From positions 496,001-560,000 of the forward strand of contig NZ_MAYH01000023.1 in the NCBI RefSeq assembly GCF_001684975.1: a stretch of 64,000 bases of DNA. The letters are read 5' to 3'. The stretch is from Chryseobacterium artocarpi (GTDB lineage Bacteria > Bacteroidota > Bacteroidia > Flavobacteriales > Weeksellaceae). The notes beneath the pieces are model-generated. The model worked only from the letters and a program-made list of their open reading frames with translations. It was not told where the DNA came from and made no database searches. Both the position numbers and the translations under genes were made by a program. Positions 51,753 through 61,300 of this stretch are shown here, piece by piece. Positions within the stretch are counted from its first letter, which is position 1; each line of letters opens with the position of its first letter.

Positions 51753-51771
51753 CAATTTTACCAGAATGTAC
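51750..51771. promoter_or_regulatory. inverted repeat GTACA-N12-TGTAC between divergent promoters
   Basis: GTACA (51750-51754) and TGTAC (51767-51771). It lies between the back-to-back -7 elements of the AraC and MFS genes, so one bound protein could affect both. Confidence 0.45.
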
Positions 51772-51777
51772 AGAGGT

Positions 51778-51785
51778 TAATTTTG
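51778..51785 (+). promoter_or_regulatory. promoter -7 element (TAATTTTG) for the MFS gene
   Basis: Exact TAnnTTTG; overlaps the upstream TTG start (51783), so ATG 51798 is used. Confidence 0.6.
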
Positions 51786-51797
51786 CATAAAAAAATT

Positions 51798-53177
51798 ATG
51801 AACACTTATCCAAAACGATGGCAGGCGCTCAATTTCTTAATTGCCGGAGCTTTTCTTTCACCATTGGATTATTTTATTGTGAATATGGCACTCCCTTCTA
51901 TCAAGAATGCTTTCAAAGCAAATGATCATCAGTTGCAAATGGTAGTTGCTATCTATGGGCTTACTTATGCCGCGCTTGTGGTCTGTGGCGGAAGACTTGG
52001 GGATCTTTACGGACGGAAAAAAATTTTCACATTAGGGCTTTACACTTTCTTATTTTCCTCTCTTGCATGTGCTTTCTCTCCTACAGTTACATGGTTTATC
52101 ATAGCGAGAATGTTTCAGGGAATCGGAGCATCATTACTTGCCCCTCAGGTTTTGGCATCTATAAAGGTTCTTTTCAATAGTCAGGAACAGCCTAAAGCGG
52201 TAAGTCTTTTCAGCTCTGTATTTGGACTTGCTTCTGTAATTGGGCAACTTCTTGGTGGGTTACTTCTCAGTATGCATTGGGGAAGTTTTTCATGGGAAAT
52301 GGTATTCCTTGTGAATGTTCCTGTTACGATTCTCTGCATCACAGGAATTCACTTTACTATGGATAACAATCATAAGGAAAGGAATTCAGGAATTGATCTT
52401 AAAGGCTCTTTACTACTAATTATTTCATTATTAATGCTGATATTCCCAATTATTTTCGGACAGAAATACCATTGGACATTGTGGTTATTTGGTATTATGC
52501 TGATGGGTGCATTTTTATTGACTATCTTTTTAAGATATGAAATGAATCTGTTGAAAAATAATCAACCGATACTCGTGGATCCGACATTATTACAACATAA
52601 GCCCTTTGCATTATGTCTTTTAATCCTCTTTTTTTACAATTTTACGGCAGGTTTGTTTATTTGTTATCCTTATTATTTACAACAGTTTTTACATCAAACC
52701 TCTATGCAGACAGGACTTGCTATTATCCCTTATGGGCTTGCCTTTTTCCTGGGACCTTTGATTGTTTCTAAAGTAAAACTTTCACCTCATAAACTGATCT
52801 ATATTGGTCTTTTACTCTTAATGGGGGGCTTTATTTTTACAGCATTGATCTTTCACTTTCAGGGAAAACCGTCTTTCATAAGTCATCTTACTTTATTCAT
52901 GGCAGGATTAGGACATGGAACCATTATGCCGGTCATGATGCGTACAGCAATCACTTTTACCACAAAAGAAAAGGCAGGACAGGCATCTGGTCTGGTAAGC
53001 ATCGGAATGCAGATAGGAAGTGTAACGGGAGGTGTTTTAGCAGGAACCTTATTCTTCAATCTGATTGAAACCCTTGGTTTTTCACAAGCTTTTGCATTCG
53101 CAATTGGATTTATTGGGGTTATTCAGATTATTGGAATATGGGGAAACAGCAAACTGGGAAAATATATTAACGGCTAA
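51798..53177 (+). CDS. MFS transporter, DHA2 (EmrB/QacA-like)
   Basis: 459 residues with about 14 hydrophobic helices. Signatures: ALPSIKNAFKANDHQLQMVV, the loop GGRLGDLYGRKKIF, and motif C-like ASVIGQLLGGLLLS. DHA2 carriers export drugs or toxic compounds with proton exchange. Divergent from an AraC regulator. The NTF2-like gene follows 39 bases after it and is probably co-transcribed. Confidence 0.9.
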   Translation: MNTYPKRWQALNFLIAGAFLSPLDYFIVNMALPSIKNAFKANDHQLQMVVAIYGLTYAALVVCGGRLGDLYGRKKIFTLGLYTFLFSSLACAFSPTVTWFIIARMFQGIGASLLAPQVLASIKVLFNSQEQPKAVSLFSSVFGLASVIGQLLGGLLLSMHWGSFSWEMVFLVNVPVTILCITGIHFTMDNNHKERNSGIDLKGSLLLIISLLMLIFPIIFGQKYHWTLWLFGIMLMGAFLLTIFLRYEMNLLKNNQPILVDPTLLQHKPFALCLLILFFYNFTAGLFICYPYYLQQFLHQTSMQTGLAIIPYGLAFFLGPLIVSKVKLSPHKLIYIGLLLLMGGFIFTALIFHFQGKPSFISHLTLFMAGLGHGTIMPVMMRTAITFTTKEKAGQASGLVSIGMQIGSVTGGVLAGTLFFNLIETLGFSQAFAFAIGFIGVIQIIGIWGNSKLGKYING

Positions 53178-53216
53178 TCTTTACAAACAATAAAAAATAC
53201 TATAATTTTTAAATCT

Positions 53217-53606
53217 ATGAACAACACAGAAAAAATCACCAAAGAATTAAATGAATTTTGTGAGAATATTGAAAAATGGTTTCGCGGTAATGAAAAGGAT
53301 CAGGAAGCTTTATTTAAAAAAATTCTTTCAGGATTCTCTCCTGATTTCAAAATGATAAATGGAGACGGAAATACAGCAACTTTATCAATGTTTTCAGAAT
53401 GGCTTCCCACTGTATTCGGAAAGTTCCCTGAACGAAGTGTACAAATTGAAAACATCCAGATTCATCACTCTGAACATCATGGATTGGCAACCTATACTGA
53501 AATTCAGACTACAGAAGACGTGACAAACAGACGAAAATCTTCAGCTGTTTTTGTTTTAAATGCAGAAAAAGCATTGTGGTTCCATCTTGTAGAAAACTGG
53601 ATATAA
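53217..53606 (+). CDS. NTF2-like/SnoaL-type small protein
   Basis: 129 residues. Helix-rich start (ITKELNEFCENIEKWFRGNE) then strands (FSPDFKMINGDGNTATLSMF, GLATYTEIQTTEDVTNRRKS, AVFVLNAEKALWFHLVENWI), the usual cone fold of DUF4440/NTF2-like proteins. No catalytic residues can be named. It lies behind the MFS gene; a role with that transporter is only inferred. Confidence 0.7.
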   Translation: MNNTEKITKELNEFCENIEKWFRGNEKDQEALFKKILSGFSPDFKMINGDGNTATLSMFSEWLPTVFGKFPERSVQIENIQIHHSEHHGLATYTEIQTTEDVTNRRKSSAVFVLNAEKALWFHLVENWI

Positions 53607-53612
53607 TACAAT

Positions 53613-53654
53613 ACGGACTGTTTTTAGAGCATCAAAATTCTAAAAACAGTCCGT
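53613..53654. terminator. long bidirectional terminator
   Basis: 16-bp perfect stem, ACGGACTGTTTTTAGA and its complement, with a 10-base loop, between the NTF2-like gene and the convergent MFS gene. Confidence 0.85.
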
Positions 53655-53668
53655 TTATTTCTAATTTA

Positions 53669-54826
53669 CTATTTATTTCTAAAAACAGCCATCTTTCCAG
53701 CCATAAAGGTCAATAAAATTCCGAAACAGGCAAAAAGTCCATAAGAATATCTAAGATCAAAAGCTTCCGCAATATATCCAATTAACGGAGGACCTATCAA
53801 AAAGCCTAAGAACGAAATACTGGATACAAATGATAATGCAATACTCGGCGCTACTGTATTTACTTTTCCAATAGTACTGTAAACTGAAGGTACGCTTAAA
53901 GATCCTCCCAACCCGACAATCATAAATGCAATAACACAAATCCATAGTTCAGGAAAGAAAATACTCAGGAAAAGTCCTGCGCTCATCATCATACCACAAC
54001 ACTGTAAAACCGTTCTTTTCCCATATTTTTCAATAATACGATTCCCAACGAATCTACCTAAAGTCATCATTAAAATAAAACTTGTATATCCCAATATAAC
54101 AAGATTTTCCGGGGCTTTCACTATCGTTTGAAAATAGACACCGCTCCAGTCAAACATCGCACCTTCAATAGCCATACTCAAAAAACCAATGATTCCCAAT
54201 CCTACCAATGTAGGGTTTACCGATTTAAAAATAGATCGCGTATTCGGCTCGGTTTTATGAATAATATTTGTCAGATGATTTCTACTGTATAACCAGATCA
54301 GCGTAACGAGGATAAAAATAAGTACAAAATGAGGAAATGTTTCCATTTTTAAGTTGATCACGAGCAAACCTACAACCGCACCAATCAATCCAGCGAAACA
54401 CCAGGCACCATGATAAGATGAAAGCAATGTCCTTTTAGTTATTGATTCTATTTCGATTGCCTGCGTATTGACCGCAATATTGCAAAGATTTCCAAAAACA
54501 CCGAAGAAGAATAAGACAACGCCCAAAATCCAGTAAGAAGGAGCAAGCCCAATCAATAAAAGAAAAGCAGGATACAGTAAAAAACAATATTTAATAACCC
54601 TACTGCTTCCATATTTACTGATCATTTTCCCTGACAAAACCATTGTGGACAACTGCCCAATAGGCATCAGAAGAAGAAGTGTTCCTAACTCTGCTTCATT
54701 GATGGAAAGAGCATTTTTAATGATAGGAATACGGCTTGCCCAGGAAGAAAAAACAAGTCCGTGAGCAAAAAAAAGTAAAAAACAAGCGCTAGGCATTTTG
54801 GCATTAAATGATTCTTTATCGTGCAT
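53669..54826 (-). CDS. MFS transporter, YbjJ-like
   Basis: 385 residues, 12 helices. FSSWASRIPIIKNALSINEA followed by GTLLLLMPIGQLSTMVLSGK is the typical opening of the YbjJ/fucose-permease-like group. YbjJ is a putative carrier of sugars or small metabolites; substrate not predictable. Divergent from an AraC regulator (55029), suggesting specific induction. Promoter probably near TAACTTCG (54861-54868). Confidence 0.85.
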   Translation of the reverse strand: MHDKESFNAKMPSACFLLFFAHGLVFSSWASRIPIIKNALSINEAELGTLLLLMPIGQLSTMVLSGKMISKYGSSRVIKYCFLLYPAFLLLIGLAPSYWILGVVLFFFGVFGNLCNIAVNTQAIEIESITKRTLLSSYHGAWCFAGLIGAVVGLLVINLKMETFPHFVLIFILVTLIWLYSRNHLTNIIHKTEPNTRSIFKSVNPTLVGLGIIGFLSMAIEGAMFDWSGVYFQTIVKAPENLVILGYTSFILMMTLGRFVGNRIIEKYGKRTVLQCCGMMMSAGLFLSIFFPELWICVIAFMIVGLGGSLSVPSVYSTIGKVNTVAPSIALSFVSSISFLGFLIGPPLIGYIAEAFDLRYSYGLFACFGILLTFMAGKMAVFRNK

Positions 54827-54951
54827 GACAACAGTATATGATTAAAATTTCCGCTGCGAAGTTAGGCACACTCTTCCAATAAAAGATATTCCATTTTTGC
54901 TATTTTATATTCCATTTTAAACAACGCTTTTAAAAAGAAAAATTAACTGCT

Positions 54952-54959
54952 TACATTTG
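54952..54959 (+). promoter_or_regulatory. promoter -7 element (TACATTTG) for the AraC gene at 55029
   Basis: Exact TAnnTTTG, 69 bases before the ATG. Confidence 0.55.
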
Positions 54960-55028
54960 TCCGAAAGTTGATGAGGAAATATTATTATCAAACTTTAAAC
55001 GCCCACCAAGAAGCCATCCACCTGTGAA

Positions 55029-55874
55029 ATGATAGATATTAAGCCAAAATTTGAAGGATTATATATTGAAAAATATAAAGCTGATGAAATTGCAGAATTT
55101 CAAAAAAGAAGCACTAAGCTTAATAAACTCTTGCTTTGTTTCGTATCAGCAGGCAAACTGAATCTGCACATCAACGGACTTCCTTTTCACATAGATGATT
55201 ATGCTGTGATCATGCTTCTCCCGGATACAGATCTGGAAAACGTTTCCTGTAGTGACGATCTGGAACTTTCGGTTTTCTATATTTCCCTGGACTTTATCAG
55301 CACCTACAGTTTTCTAACAGTTCTTTTGGCGAGTGACGAAATTAAATTCAACCCAGCAATACAGGTAGAAAACGCAGCAAAAAAACTTATCTGGTCTACC
55401 GTGAAACTCATACAGGATTACAACTCAAGAATTAAAGAAGAAAGCACTCCGGAATCTGTACAATATCTTCTTTATGCTCTTCTTGAACTTGTTTCAAAAC
55501 TTTATCTCCCGGTCATTAAGAACAATAGTCTCTTACAAACCAGAAGTCAGGATATTATTGAACGTTTTTTTGAATTACTCAATGAACATGGACATCTTCA
55601 GAGAAGCGTATTATTCTATTCTAACCAGTTACATCTTTCACCGCAATATTTAAGCAGCCTTATCAAAAAAGAAACCGGAAAACCGATCAAGCAATGGATC
55701 AGCTATATCGTTATAAAGTATGCCAAGGAACTTCTCAAAACAACCTCGCTTTCTATCAAGGAAGTCAGTAATCAGTTACAATTTGTAGATTCTTCCCTTT
55801 TTTGCCGTTATTTCAGACGCTGTACAGGAATCACTGCCAATACATACAGAGAAAATTATAAGATCAGAAAATAA
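55029..55874 (+). CDS. AraC family transcriptional regulator
   Basis: 281 residues. N-terminal cupin-like sensor (LCFVSAGKLNLHINGLPFHI) and C-terminal double HTH (LHLSPQYLSSLIKKETGKPI; SIKEVSNQLQFVDSSLFCRY; CTGITANTYRENYK). Divergent from the YbjJ-like carrier gene and likely its regulator. Confidence 0.9.
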   Translation: MIDIKPKFEGLYIEKYKADEIAEFQKRSTKLNKLLLCFVSAGKLNLHINGLPFHIDDYAVIMLLPDTDLENVSCSDDLELSVFYISLDFISTYSFLTVLLASDEIKFNPAIQVENAAKKLIWSTVKLIQDYNSRIKEESTPESVQYLLYALLELVSKLYLPVIKNNSLLQTRSQDIIERFFELLNEHGHLQRSVLFYSNQLHLSPQYLSSLIKKETGKPIKQWISYIVIKYAKELLKTTSLSIKEVSNQLQFVDSSLFCRYFRRCTGITANTYRENYKIRK

Positions 55875-55918
55875 GCAGAAGACCATAGGTTAAAGATAGA
55901 GTCTTAGTGAGTTTTTTG

Positions 55919-55926
55919 TAATTTTG
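55919..55926 (+). promoter_or_regulatory. promoter -7 element (TAATTTTG) for the lipoprotein gene
   Basis: Exact TAnnTTTG, 19 bases before the ATG at 55946. Confidence 0.6.
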
Positions 55927-55945
55927 AGTACAGAAAAAACTATTT

Positions 55946-56566
55946 ATGCCAAGAAAAACACTTTTGTTGTCTACTGTTTGCTTATTATTTTTACATTGCA
56001 AAAAGCAAGAAACACTCCCGAAAAATATCATTCAAGACACTATAAAACAACAAAATACCAATAACTCTCATCAAGAAACACAAGATAATTCCCAAATTGA
56101 AACAGTAAAATCTTTCTTGAAATGGTACAGAGATAATGAGGAAAAACTATACAATTTCAATACGATAAAAGGTGGAATTCTTGAAGAAAATGAAGCTCCG
56201 GAAAATTATTATGTAGATTTTGACGCGGTAGAAAAAGAAATCAGATTCATGGAAAGAAGCAATCTGTTTTCCCAAAAATTCCTGTCAGATTACAAACAAA
56301 ATTATGTAAAAGGTGACGACCATTTCAAAAAAGACCCTGCTAACGACGGACCTCCATTCGGTTTTGATTATGATTATTTCTTTAAAACTCAGGAAGATTA
56401 CCAATCTGATCTGAAAAATATTGAAAATATAAAGTTCACTGTAAAACAGATCAACAGTCAGCAATGTTTCGTAGAATTCCATTTGAAAAACTGCGGCATG
56501 ACATACAGGTACACCCTGAGTAAAAAAAATCAATGGCAAATTGATTCTATTGAAAACATAAGCTAA
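55946..56566 (+). CDS. lipoprotein, DUF3828-like
   Basis: 206 residues. Lipobox LFLHC after MPRKTLLLSTVCL, a low-complexity Gln/Asn-rich linker (about 30-50), then VKSFLKWYRDNEEKLYNFN and a mixed fold with DPANDGPPFGFDYDYFFKTQ and YTLSKKNQWQIDSIENI at the end. The closing pattern, a strand followed by W-x-I-D-x-I, is that of DUF3828/NTF2-like lipoproteins. Function unknown; membrane anchored. Confidence 0.7.
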   Translation: MPRKTLLLSTVCLLFLHCKKQETLPKNIIQDTIKQQNTNNSHQETQDNSQIETVKSFLKWYRDNEEKLYNFNTIKGGILEENEAPENYYVDFDAVEKEIRFMERSNLFSQKFLSDYKQNYVKGDDHFKKDPANDGPPFGFDYDYFFKTQEDYQSDLKNIENIKFTVKQINSQQCFVEFHLKNCGMTYRYTLSKKNQWQIDSIENIS

Positions 56567-56590
56567 ATATTCTAAAATTAGAATAAAAAA

Positions 56591-56625
56591 ATCAGGCGGA
56601 GAAGTTGAATAACCTTACGCCTGAT
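56591..56625. terminator. hairpin after the lipoprotein gene
   Basis: ATCAGGCG and CGCCTGAT arms with a 19-base loop. Confidence 0.5.
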
Positions 56626-56658
56626 CATAACATTCACACATATTCTGTGAAAAACCAC

Positions 56659-56687
56659 TACAGAAACATGTTTTTTGTGTTTCTGTA
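56659..56687. terminator. hairpin before the T9SS cargo stop
   Basis: TACAGAAACA / TGTTTCTGTA with a T-rich loop, 10 bases past the stop codon of the leftward gene. Confidence 0.55.
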
Positions 56688-56696
56688 CAAACCCAC

Positions 56697-57704
56697 CTAT
56701 TTTTTTATAATTTTCTTTGATACAGAGGTTCCATCTTTTAATTCTCCCTGAAGCAGATATACTCCTTTAGGCAGCTTTGAAATATCAATATTTCTGGAAT
56801 TCTCAACCGTTAAAACAACTTTCCCTTCCAAAGTCGTGATCAAAACCTTTTTAACAGCTTCTTTTGACGATAAAGTAACAATATCTGAACTTGGGTTAGG
56901 ATACAGTGAAATCGTCGATTTTTGATTACTCAAATCAACTGTTGACAACACATCGGAATCTAAATAAGAGATCGTTTTCGCAACATTTGTATTTCCCTGA
57001 AGAACAAAAGTGTTAATAGCAAAGCTAAATACAGTGCCTGCCGATTGGCTTACCCACTGATAAGATTCATTCGTATAAGTTGCCGTCATAGGTATAGGAG
57101 TACTGAAAATCGTTTGAGTTGCCGTTCTCATTCTTTTTATCCTCAAAACATTTGGATACGTTCCTTTAGGCGTTATTACCGTTCCATAGCCATCTACGGT
57201 ATAGCTTACCTGCCCCGTTTCATTGGTGTTTCCTATTGCCGTTGAAACGCTGTTAAACTCATATGTATCATCAAACTGTTGCATATAAGTAATTGGAAAT
57301 TTGTATTCAATCAGGGGATTAACATAAGTTACCGTCACATCTCCCAATGCCGGTCCGGAATAAGATCCTATCATTGTAGCCTCAGTATCTGTCATGATAT
57401 TAAAATCATGTGTATCCATAGAATTTGGTTTCGTGATTCTGTTCGCTCCCGGAAACCTGAAACAATTAGCTTGTCCCGGGCACATATTGGTTACAAAATC
57501 CATAGCATTAGTTCCTGTGTATGCTGAGAAATCCCAGGTAATATTCGCTCCGGAAGGACCGGCTGTGATAGAAGTTCCGGTCACATCCTCTGACTTTAAT
57601 GAAATCGTGGTATTAATATGGTCTACACCAGATCTTGGTATCGAAGGCTGTCCATAAGCCATTTTTCCGACCATCAGGAATACAATAAAGTTTAACTTTT
57701 TCAT
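56697..57704 (-). CDS. secreted protein with type IX sorting domain
   Basis: 335 residues. Signal peptide MKKLNFIVFLMVGKMAYGQ (ATG 57704; the upstream start at 57731 is rejected because it would bury the signal). The central part is beta-rich without known catalytic motif. C-terminal sorting domain: STISLYPNPSSDIVTLSSKE, KVLITTLEGKVVL, ISKLPKGVYLLQG, KKIIKK. Exported by T9SS, then anchored or released. Function unknown. Confidence 0.85.
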   Translation of the reverse strand: MKKLNFIVFLMVGKMAYGQPSIPRSGVDHINTTISLKSEDVTGTSITAGPSGANITWDFSAYTGTNAMDFVTNMCPGQANCFRFPGANRITKPNSMDTHDFNIMTDTEATMIGSYSGPALGDVTVTYVNPLIEYKFPITYMQQFDDTYEFNSVSTAIGNTNETGQVSYTVDGYGTVITPKGTYPNVLRIKRMRTATQTIFSTPIPMTATYTNESYQWVSQSAGTVFSFAINTFVLQGNTNVAKTISYLDSDVLSTVDLSNQKSTISLYPNPSSDIVTLSSKEAVKKVLITTLEGKVVLTVENSRNIDISKLPKGVYLLQGELKDGTSVSKKIIKK

Positions 57705-57851
57705 ATTATTTTGGTTTAAGGTTTGGTTCAAATTTTCATATTAAAATTAAGAATTCTCCATCAAAGGAAATATCTTTTATCTACCGAATGCGTTGTTTAC
57801 TCTACGAACAGCCTTTACCTACAAAATCATGTATCATTCACTTGTTTTTCG

Positions 57852-57859
57852 TAGTTTTG
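57852..57859 (+). promoter_or_regulatory. promoter -7 element (TAGTTTTG) for the SNF2 helicase gene
   Basis: Exact TAnnTTTG, 15 bases before ATG 57875; lies inside the longer possible ORF and so excludes its start at 57788. Confidence 0.65.
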
Positions 57860-57874
57860 CCTCTATCAATTTTT

Positions 57875-60800
57875 ATGGCAGAATACATCCTTGAAAACAT
57901 CAATATCAGCACACTTTCCGTATATGATCTGTTAAAGCATACTACAGAAAGTTCATTTGTTGCTGTCAAGGACTTTCGTGATATTTATCCGGTTAATATT
58001 GAAATCAATACAGGAATATTTACCAAAAATTCTTTACAGGAATTTCCGATGGTTACCATCAGCCGAATAAATAATACTCTGCTTTGCTCATGCACCTGTA
58101 ATCATCCTAAAGACAAGCTTTGCTCGCATCAGGCAGAAATCATTCACTGCATTCTTGAGGACAAAAATTTTCTGATCTTTTTTGATGATACACTTCGCCG
58201 GAAAATGTTGATTCCTAAGGCAAAAGCTTATGGTCTGGAAAACGAACCTGATTTAGATACTTATTTCCAACTGGAATGGGTAAATCAAAAGCTTGAAATT
58301 TCACCAAGAATCAAAGAAATGCTGCCTATGGATGATCTTATGCTTAAAAGAGATCTCCTTCCCCAGCTTCCCTCTAAACTGGATGAACTTGCAGCTCTTG
58401 AAACCGGAAAAAAACAGATTTTGGTTATCGGAAAACACCGTTATTATAATCATCTTGTCTTTTCTCTCATGGAAGCGGAAATCACTCAAACCGGTAAGAT
58501 TAAAAATCCGGTAAACGCTGTAGATGCCATGCAACTGATCTGGAAAGCAGAAATGCCTCAGGAGATCAAATTCTACACAGCAATTACTTCTTTTCAGAAC
58601 AATTATAATGAAGATTATAACGCTGCAGAGCTGGAAGCATTAAAGCTTATTGCAAAAAATCCTTTGGGACTGGATGTCTATTATCACGACCGGGATATTG
58701 CAGAAACAGCCTCTTCTAAGTCATTACTCCCCATTACACTTAACACTTTAGATGCAGAGATACAACTATCTGTATTTAAGAAAGATCCATTTTATGAAAT
58801 AACAGGAGAACTACTATTTAACGATACTTCTGTCCCCTTTAAAAATATAATTATCAGAAATGAATATTTTGTATATAACTCAAACACTTTCAGCCTTGTA
58901 GATCACCCTAACCTACTTAGAATAATTAAATTCTTTAAGTCAAATAATGAAATCTTATTGGTTCATTCGTCCAAATATGAAGATTTCATGACCAATATTT
59001 TAGCTAATATTGAAGAACATATTCACATCAATTACAGCTACATACAACCCGCAACGAAAGCACAACTTAAAGACAAGAATTATCAGGTTGAAAATGTGAT
59101 TTACCTTCGTCAGCAGGAAAATTATATTGGAATTACACCCGTCATGAAATACGGAGAAGTTGAAGTTCCCGTATATTCCAGAAAGCAAATTTTTGATACA
59201 GACCAGAACGGAAATGTATTCAAAATAGAAAGAAATGATGCCGCAGAAGCACGCTTCACTTCTCTGGTGATGAAACAGCATCCTGATTTTGAAGAGCAAA
59301 TGGATGGCTATCAATATTTTTATCTTCACAGAGATAAGTTTCTGGATAACAATTGGTTTCTTGAAGCATTTGAAACATGGAGAAACGAAGGAATTGTCAT
59401 CCTTGGGTTTAATGAACTTAAAAACAATAAGCTAAACTCTCATCGTGCTAAAATCAATATTCAGATTACCAGCGGATTGGACTGGTTTAATGCTAAACTA
59501 AAAGTAAGTTTCGGACAAAAGGATGCTACTCTTAAACAACTGCACAGAACGATAAGAAACAAGAGTAAGTTCATACAATTGGACGACGGAACCCTTGGAA
59601 TCCTTCCTGAAGAGTGGATAGATAAGATTTCTGCTTATTTCCAGGCTGGAGAAATAGATGAAGAACTATTAAAAATTCCAAAGATCAACTTTACTGAGGT
59701 TTCTTCGCTTTTCGAGAAAGAAGTATTGAGCACTGAAATACAGAATGAAATATCAACGTATTCCTCAGCGTTTTCCACAGACAAAAAAATTTCTGAAGTA
59801 AATATTCCGACTGAGTTACATGCAGAACTAAGAGATTACCAACATGAAGGACTCAATTGGCTTAATTTTCTTGATGATTATAACTTCGGAGGTTGTCTTG
59901 CAGATGATATGGGATTAGGAAAAACATTACAAATCATAGCTTTTATCCTTTCTCAGAGGGAGAAACGAGGATATACAACCAATCTTGTTGTAGTTCCTAC
60001 TTCCCTTCTTTTCAACTGGCAGGATGAGGTCAGCAGGTTCGCTCCGTCTATCAAAGTATTATTGCATTATGGTGCAGATCGTCTAAAGTCGGCAGCTCAT
60101 TTCGGAGATTATGAAGTGGTTATTACCAGCTATGGAATGCTTCTTTCGGATATTAAATTCCTAAAAACATTCCACTTCAATTATGTTTTCCTTGATGAAT
60201 CTCAAACCATTAAAAATCCAAATTCAGAAAGATATAAAGCGGCACGTCTCCTTCAATCAAGAAACAGATTTGTATTAACAGGAACGCCTATAGAAAACAG
60301 CACATTTGACCTTTATAGCCAGCTTTCATTTGCCTGTCCCGGGTTATTAGGAAGCAAACAGTCTTTTAAAGATATTTATGCCATTCCTATTGATAAGTTT
60401 GAGTACAGCAAACGCGCAATGGAACTTCAGCAAAAAATAAAACCATTTATCCTTCGAAGAACCAAAAAGCAGGTTGCCAAAGAACTTCCGGAAAAAACGG
60501 AAACTGTGATTTACTGTGAAATGAATTCCGAACAGCGCAAAATATACGACGCTTATGAAAAGGAACTTCGTGAATTTATTGCTGCTAATGACGACGATGA
60601 TCTTAACAAAAACAGTATGCACGTTCTTACAGGGCTTACAAGGCTTAGACAGATCTGTAACTCACCTGCACTGATTAAAGAGGGATATTCAGGGGAAAAC
60701 GCTGTAAAAATTGAAATTCTAATGGAGCAGATCCTCGGAAAATCCAAAGATCATAAAATTCTGGTATTTTCACAGTTTGTGGGGATGCTTGATTTGTTGA

Positions 60801-61210
60801 AACCGGAACTTGAACGCCACGGAATTCCTTTTGAATATCTCACAGGACAAACTAAAGACAGGGGTGAAAAGGTTGCTAATTTTCAGAACAATGAAAATAT
60901 CCGTGTGTTTTTAATAAGCTTAAAAGCCGGAGGTGTAGGGCTTAATCTTACTCAGGCAGATTATATTTACCTGATCGATCCCTGGTGGAATCCTGCCACA
61001 GAAAATCAAGCTATTGACCGTAGCTATCGTATCGGACAAACTAAGAATGTGATTGCTGTCCGCATGATTTGTTCTAATACAGTGGAAGAAAAAATTCTTA
61101 CATTGCAGAAAAAGAAAACCCAACTGGCTCAGAATCTGCTTAAAACGGATGGAGGCAAATTTCAGGGAATATCTAAACAGGATCTTCTGAACATTCTTGA
61201 ATCTAACTAA
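57875..61210 (+). CDS. SWIM zinc-finger SNF2-family helicase
   Basis: 1111 residues. N-terminal SWIM finger (CSCTCNHPKDKLCSHQAEI, about 65-90). Long middle region. SNF2 core: motif I LADDMGLGKTLQIIAF, motif II VFLDESQTIKNP (DESQ where DEAH is usual), VLTGTPIENSTFDLYSQ; C-terminal helicase half with LVFSQFVGMLDLL, SLKAGGVGLNLTQADYIYLI and DPWWNPATENQAIDRSYRIG. These DNA-dependent ATPases remodel protein-DNA complexes; the bacterial role is unclear (HepA-like). Single gene between two T9SS cargo genes, with no link apparent. Confidence 0.93.
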   Translation: MAEYILENINISTLSVYDLLKHTTESSFVAVKDFRDIYPVNIEINTGIFTKNSLQEFPMVTISRINNTLLCSCTCNHPKDKLCSHQAEIIHCILEDKNFLIFFDDTLRRKMLIPKAKAYGLENEPDLDTYFQLEWVNQKLEISPRIKEMLPMDDLMLKRDLLPQLPSKLDELAALETGKKQILVIGKHRYYNHLVFSLMEAEITQTGKIKNPVNAVDAMQLIWKAEMPQEIKFYTAITSFQNNYNEDYNAAELEALKLIAKNPLGLDVYYHDRDIAETASSKSLLPITLNTLDAEIQLSVFKKDPFYEITGELLFNDTSVPFKNIIIRNEYFVYNSNTFSLVDHPNLLRIIKFFKSNNEILLVHSSKYEDFMTNILANIEEHIHINYSYIQPATKAQLKDKNYQVENVIYLRQQENYIGITPVMKYGEVEVPVYSRKQIFDTDQNGNVFKIERNDAAEARFTSLVMKQHPDFEEQMDGYQYFYLHRDKFLDNNWFLEAFETWRNEGIVILGFNELKNNKLNSHRAKINIQITSGLDWFNAKLKVSFGQKDATLKQLHRTIRNKSKFIQLDDGTLGILPEEWIDKISAYFQAGEIDEELLKIPKINFTEVSSLFEKEVLSTEIQNEISTYSSAFSTDKKISEVNIPTELHAELRDYQHEGLNWLNFLDDYNFGGCLADDMGLGKTLQIIAFILSQREKRGYTTNLVVVPTSLLFNWQDEVSRFAPSIKVLLHYGADRLKSAAHFGDYEVVITSYGMLLSDIKFLKTFHFNYVFLDESQTIKNPNSERYKAARLLQSRNRFVLTGTPIENSTFDLYSQLSFACPGLLGSKQSFKDIYAIPIDKFEYSKRAMELQQKIKPFILRRTKKQVAKELPEKTETVIYCEMNSEQRKIYDAYEKELREFIAANDDDDLNKNSMHVLTGLTRLRQICNSPALIKEGYSGENAVKIEILMEQILGKSKDHKILVFSQFVGMLDLLKPELERHGIPFEYLTGQTKDRGEKVANFQNNENIRVFLISLKAGGVGLNLTQADYIYLIDPWWNPATENQAIDRSYRIGQTKNVIAVRMICSNTVEEKILTLQKKKTQLAQNLLKTDGGKFQGISKQDLLNILESN

Positions 61211-61233
61211 TATTCAATATTTTACAAAACAAA

Positions 61234-61256
61234 ACCGACAGATAAAATCTGCCGGT
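61234..61256. terminator. bidirectional terminator between convergent genes
   Basis: ACCGACAGAT / ATCTGCCGGT (one mismatch), loop AAA, with A and T runs outside. Confidence 0.75.
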
Positions 61257-61300
61257 CAAAAAAAAACAAAAATTGATATGGATATGATTCGATATGTGTT

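Noticed and set aside
57788..57874. 29-residue N-terminal extension of the SNF2 helicase
   Set aside because: The promoter element at 57852-57859 lies inside it; the internal start MAEYIL fits.
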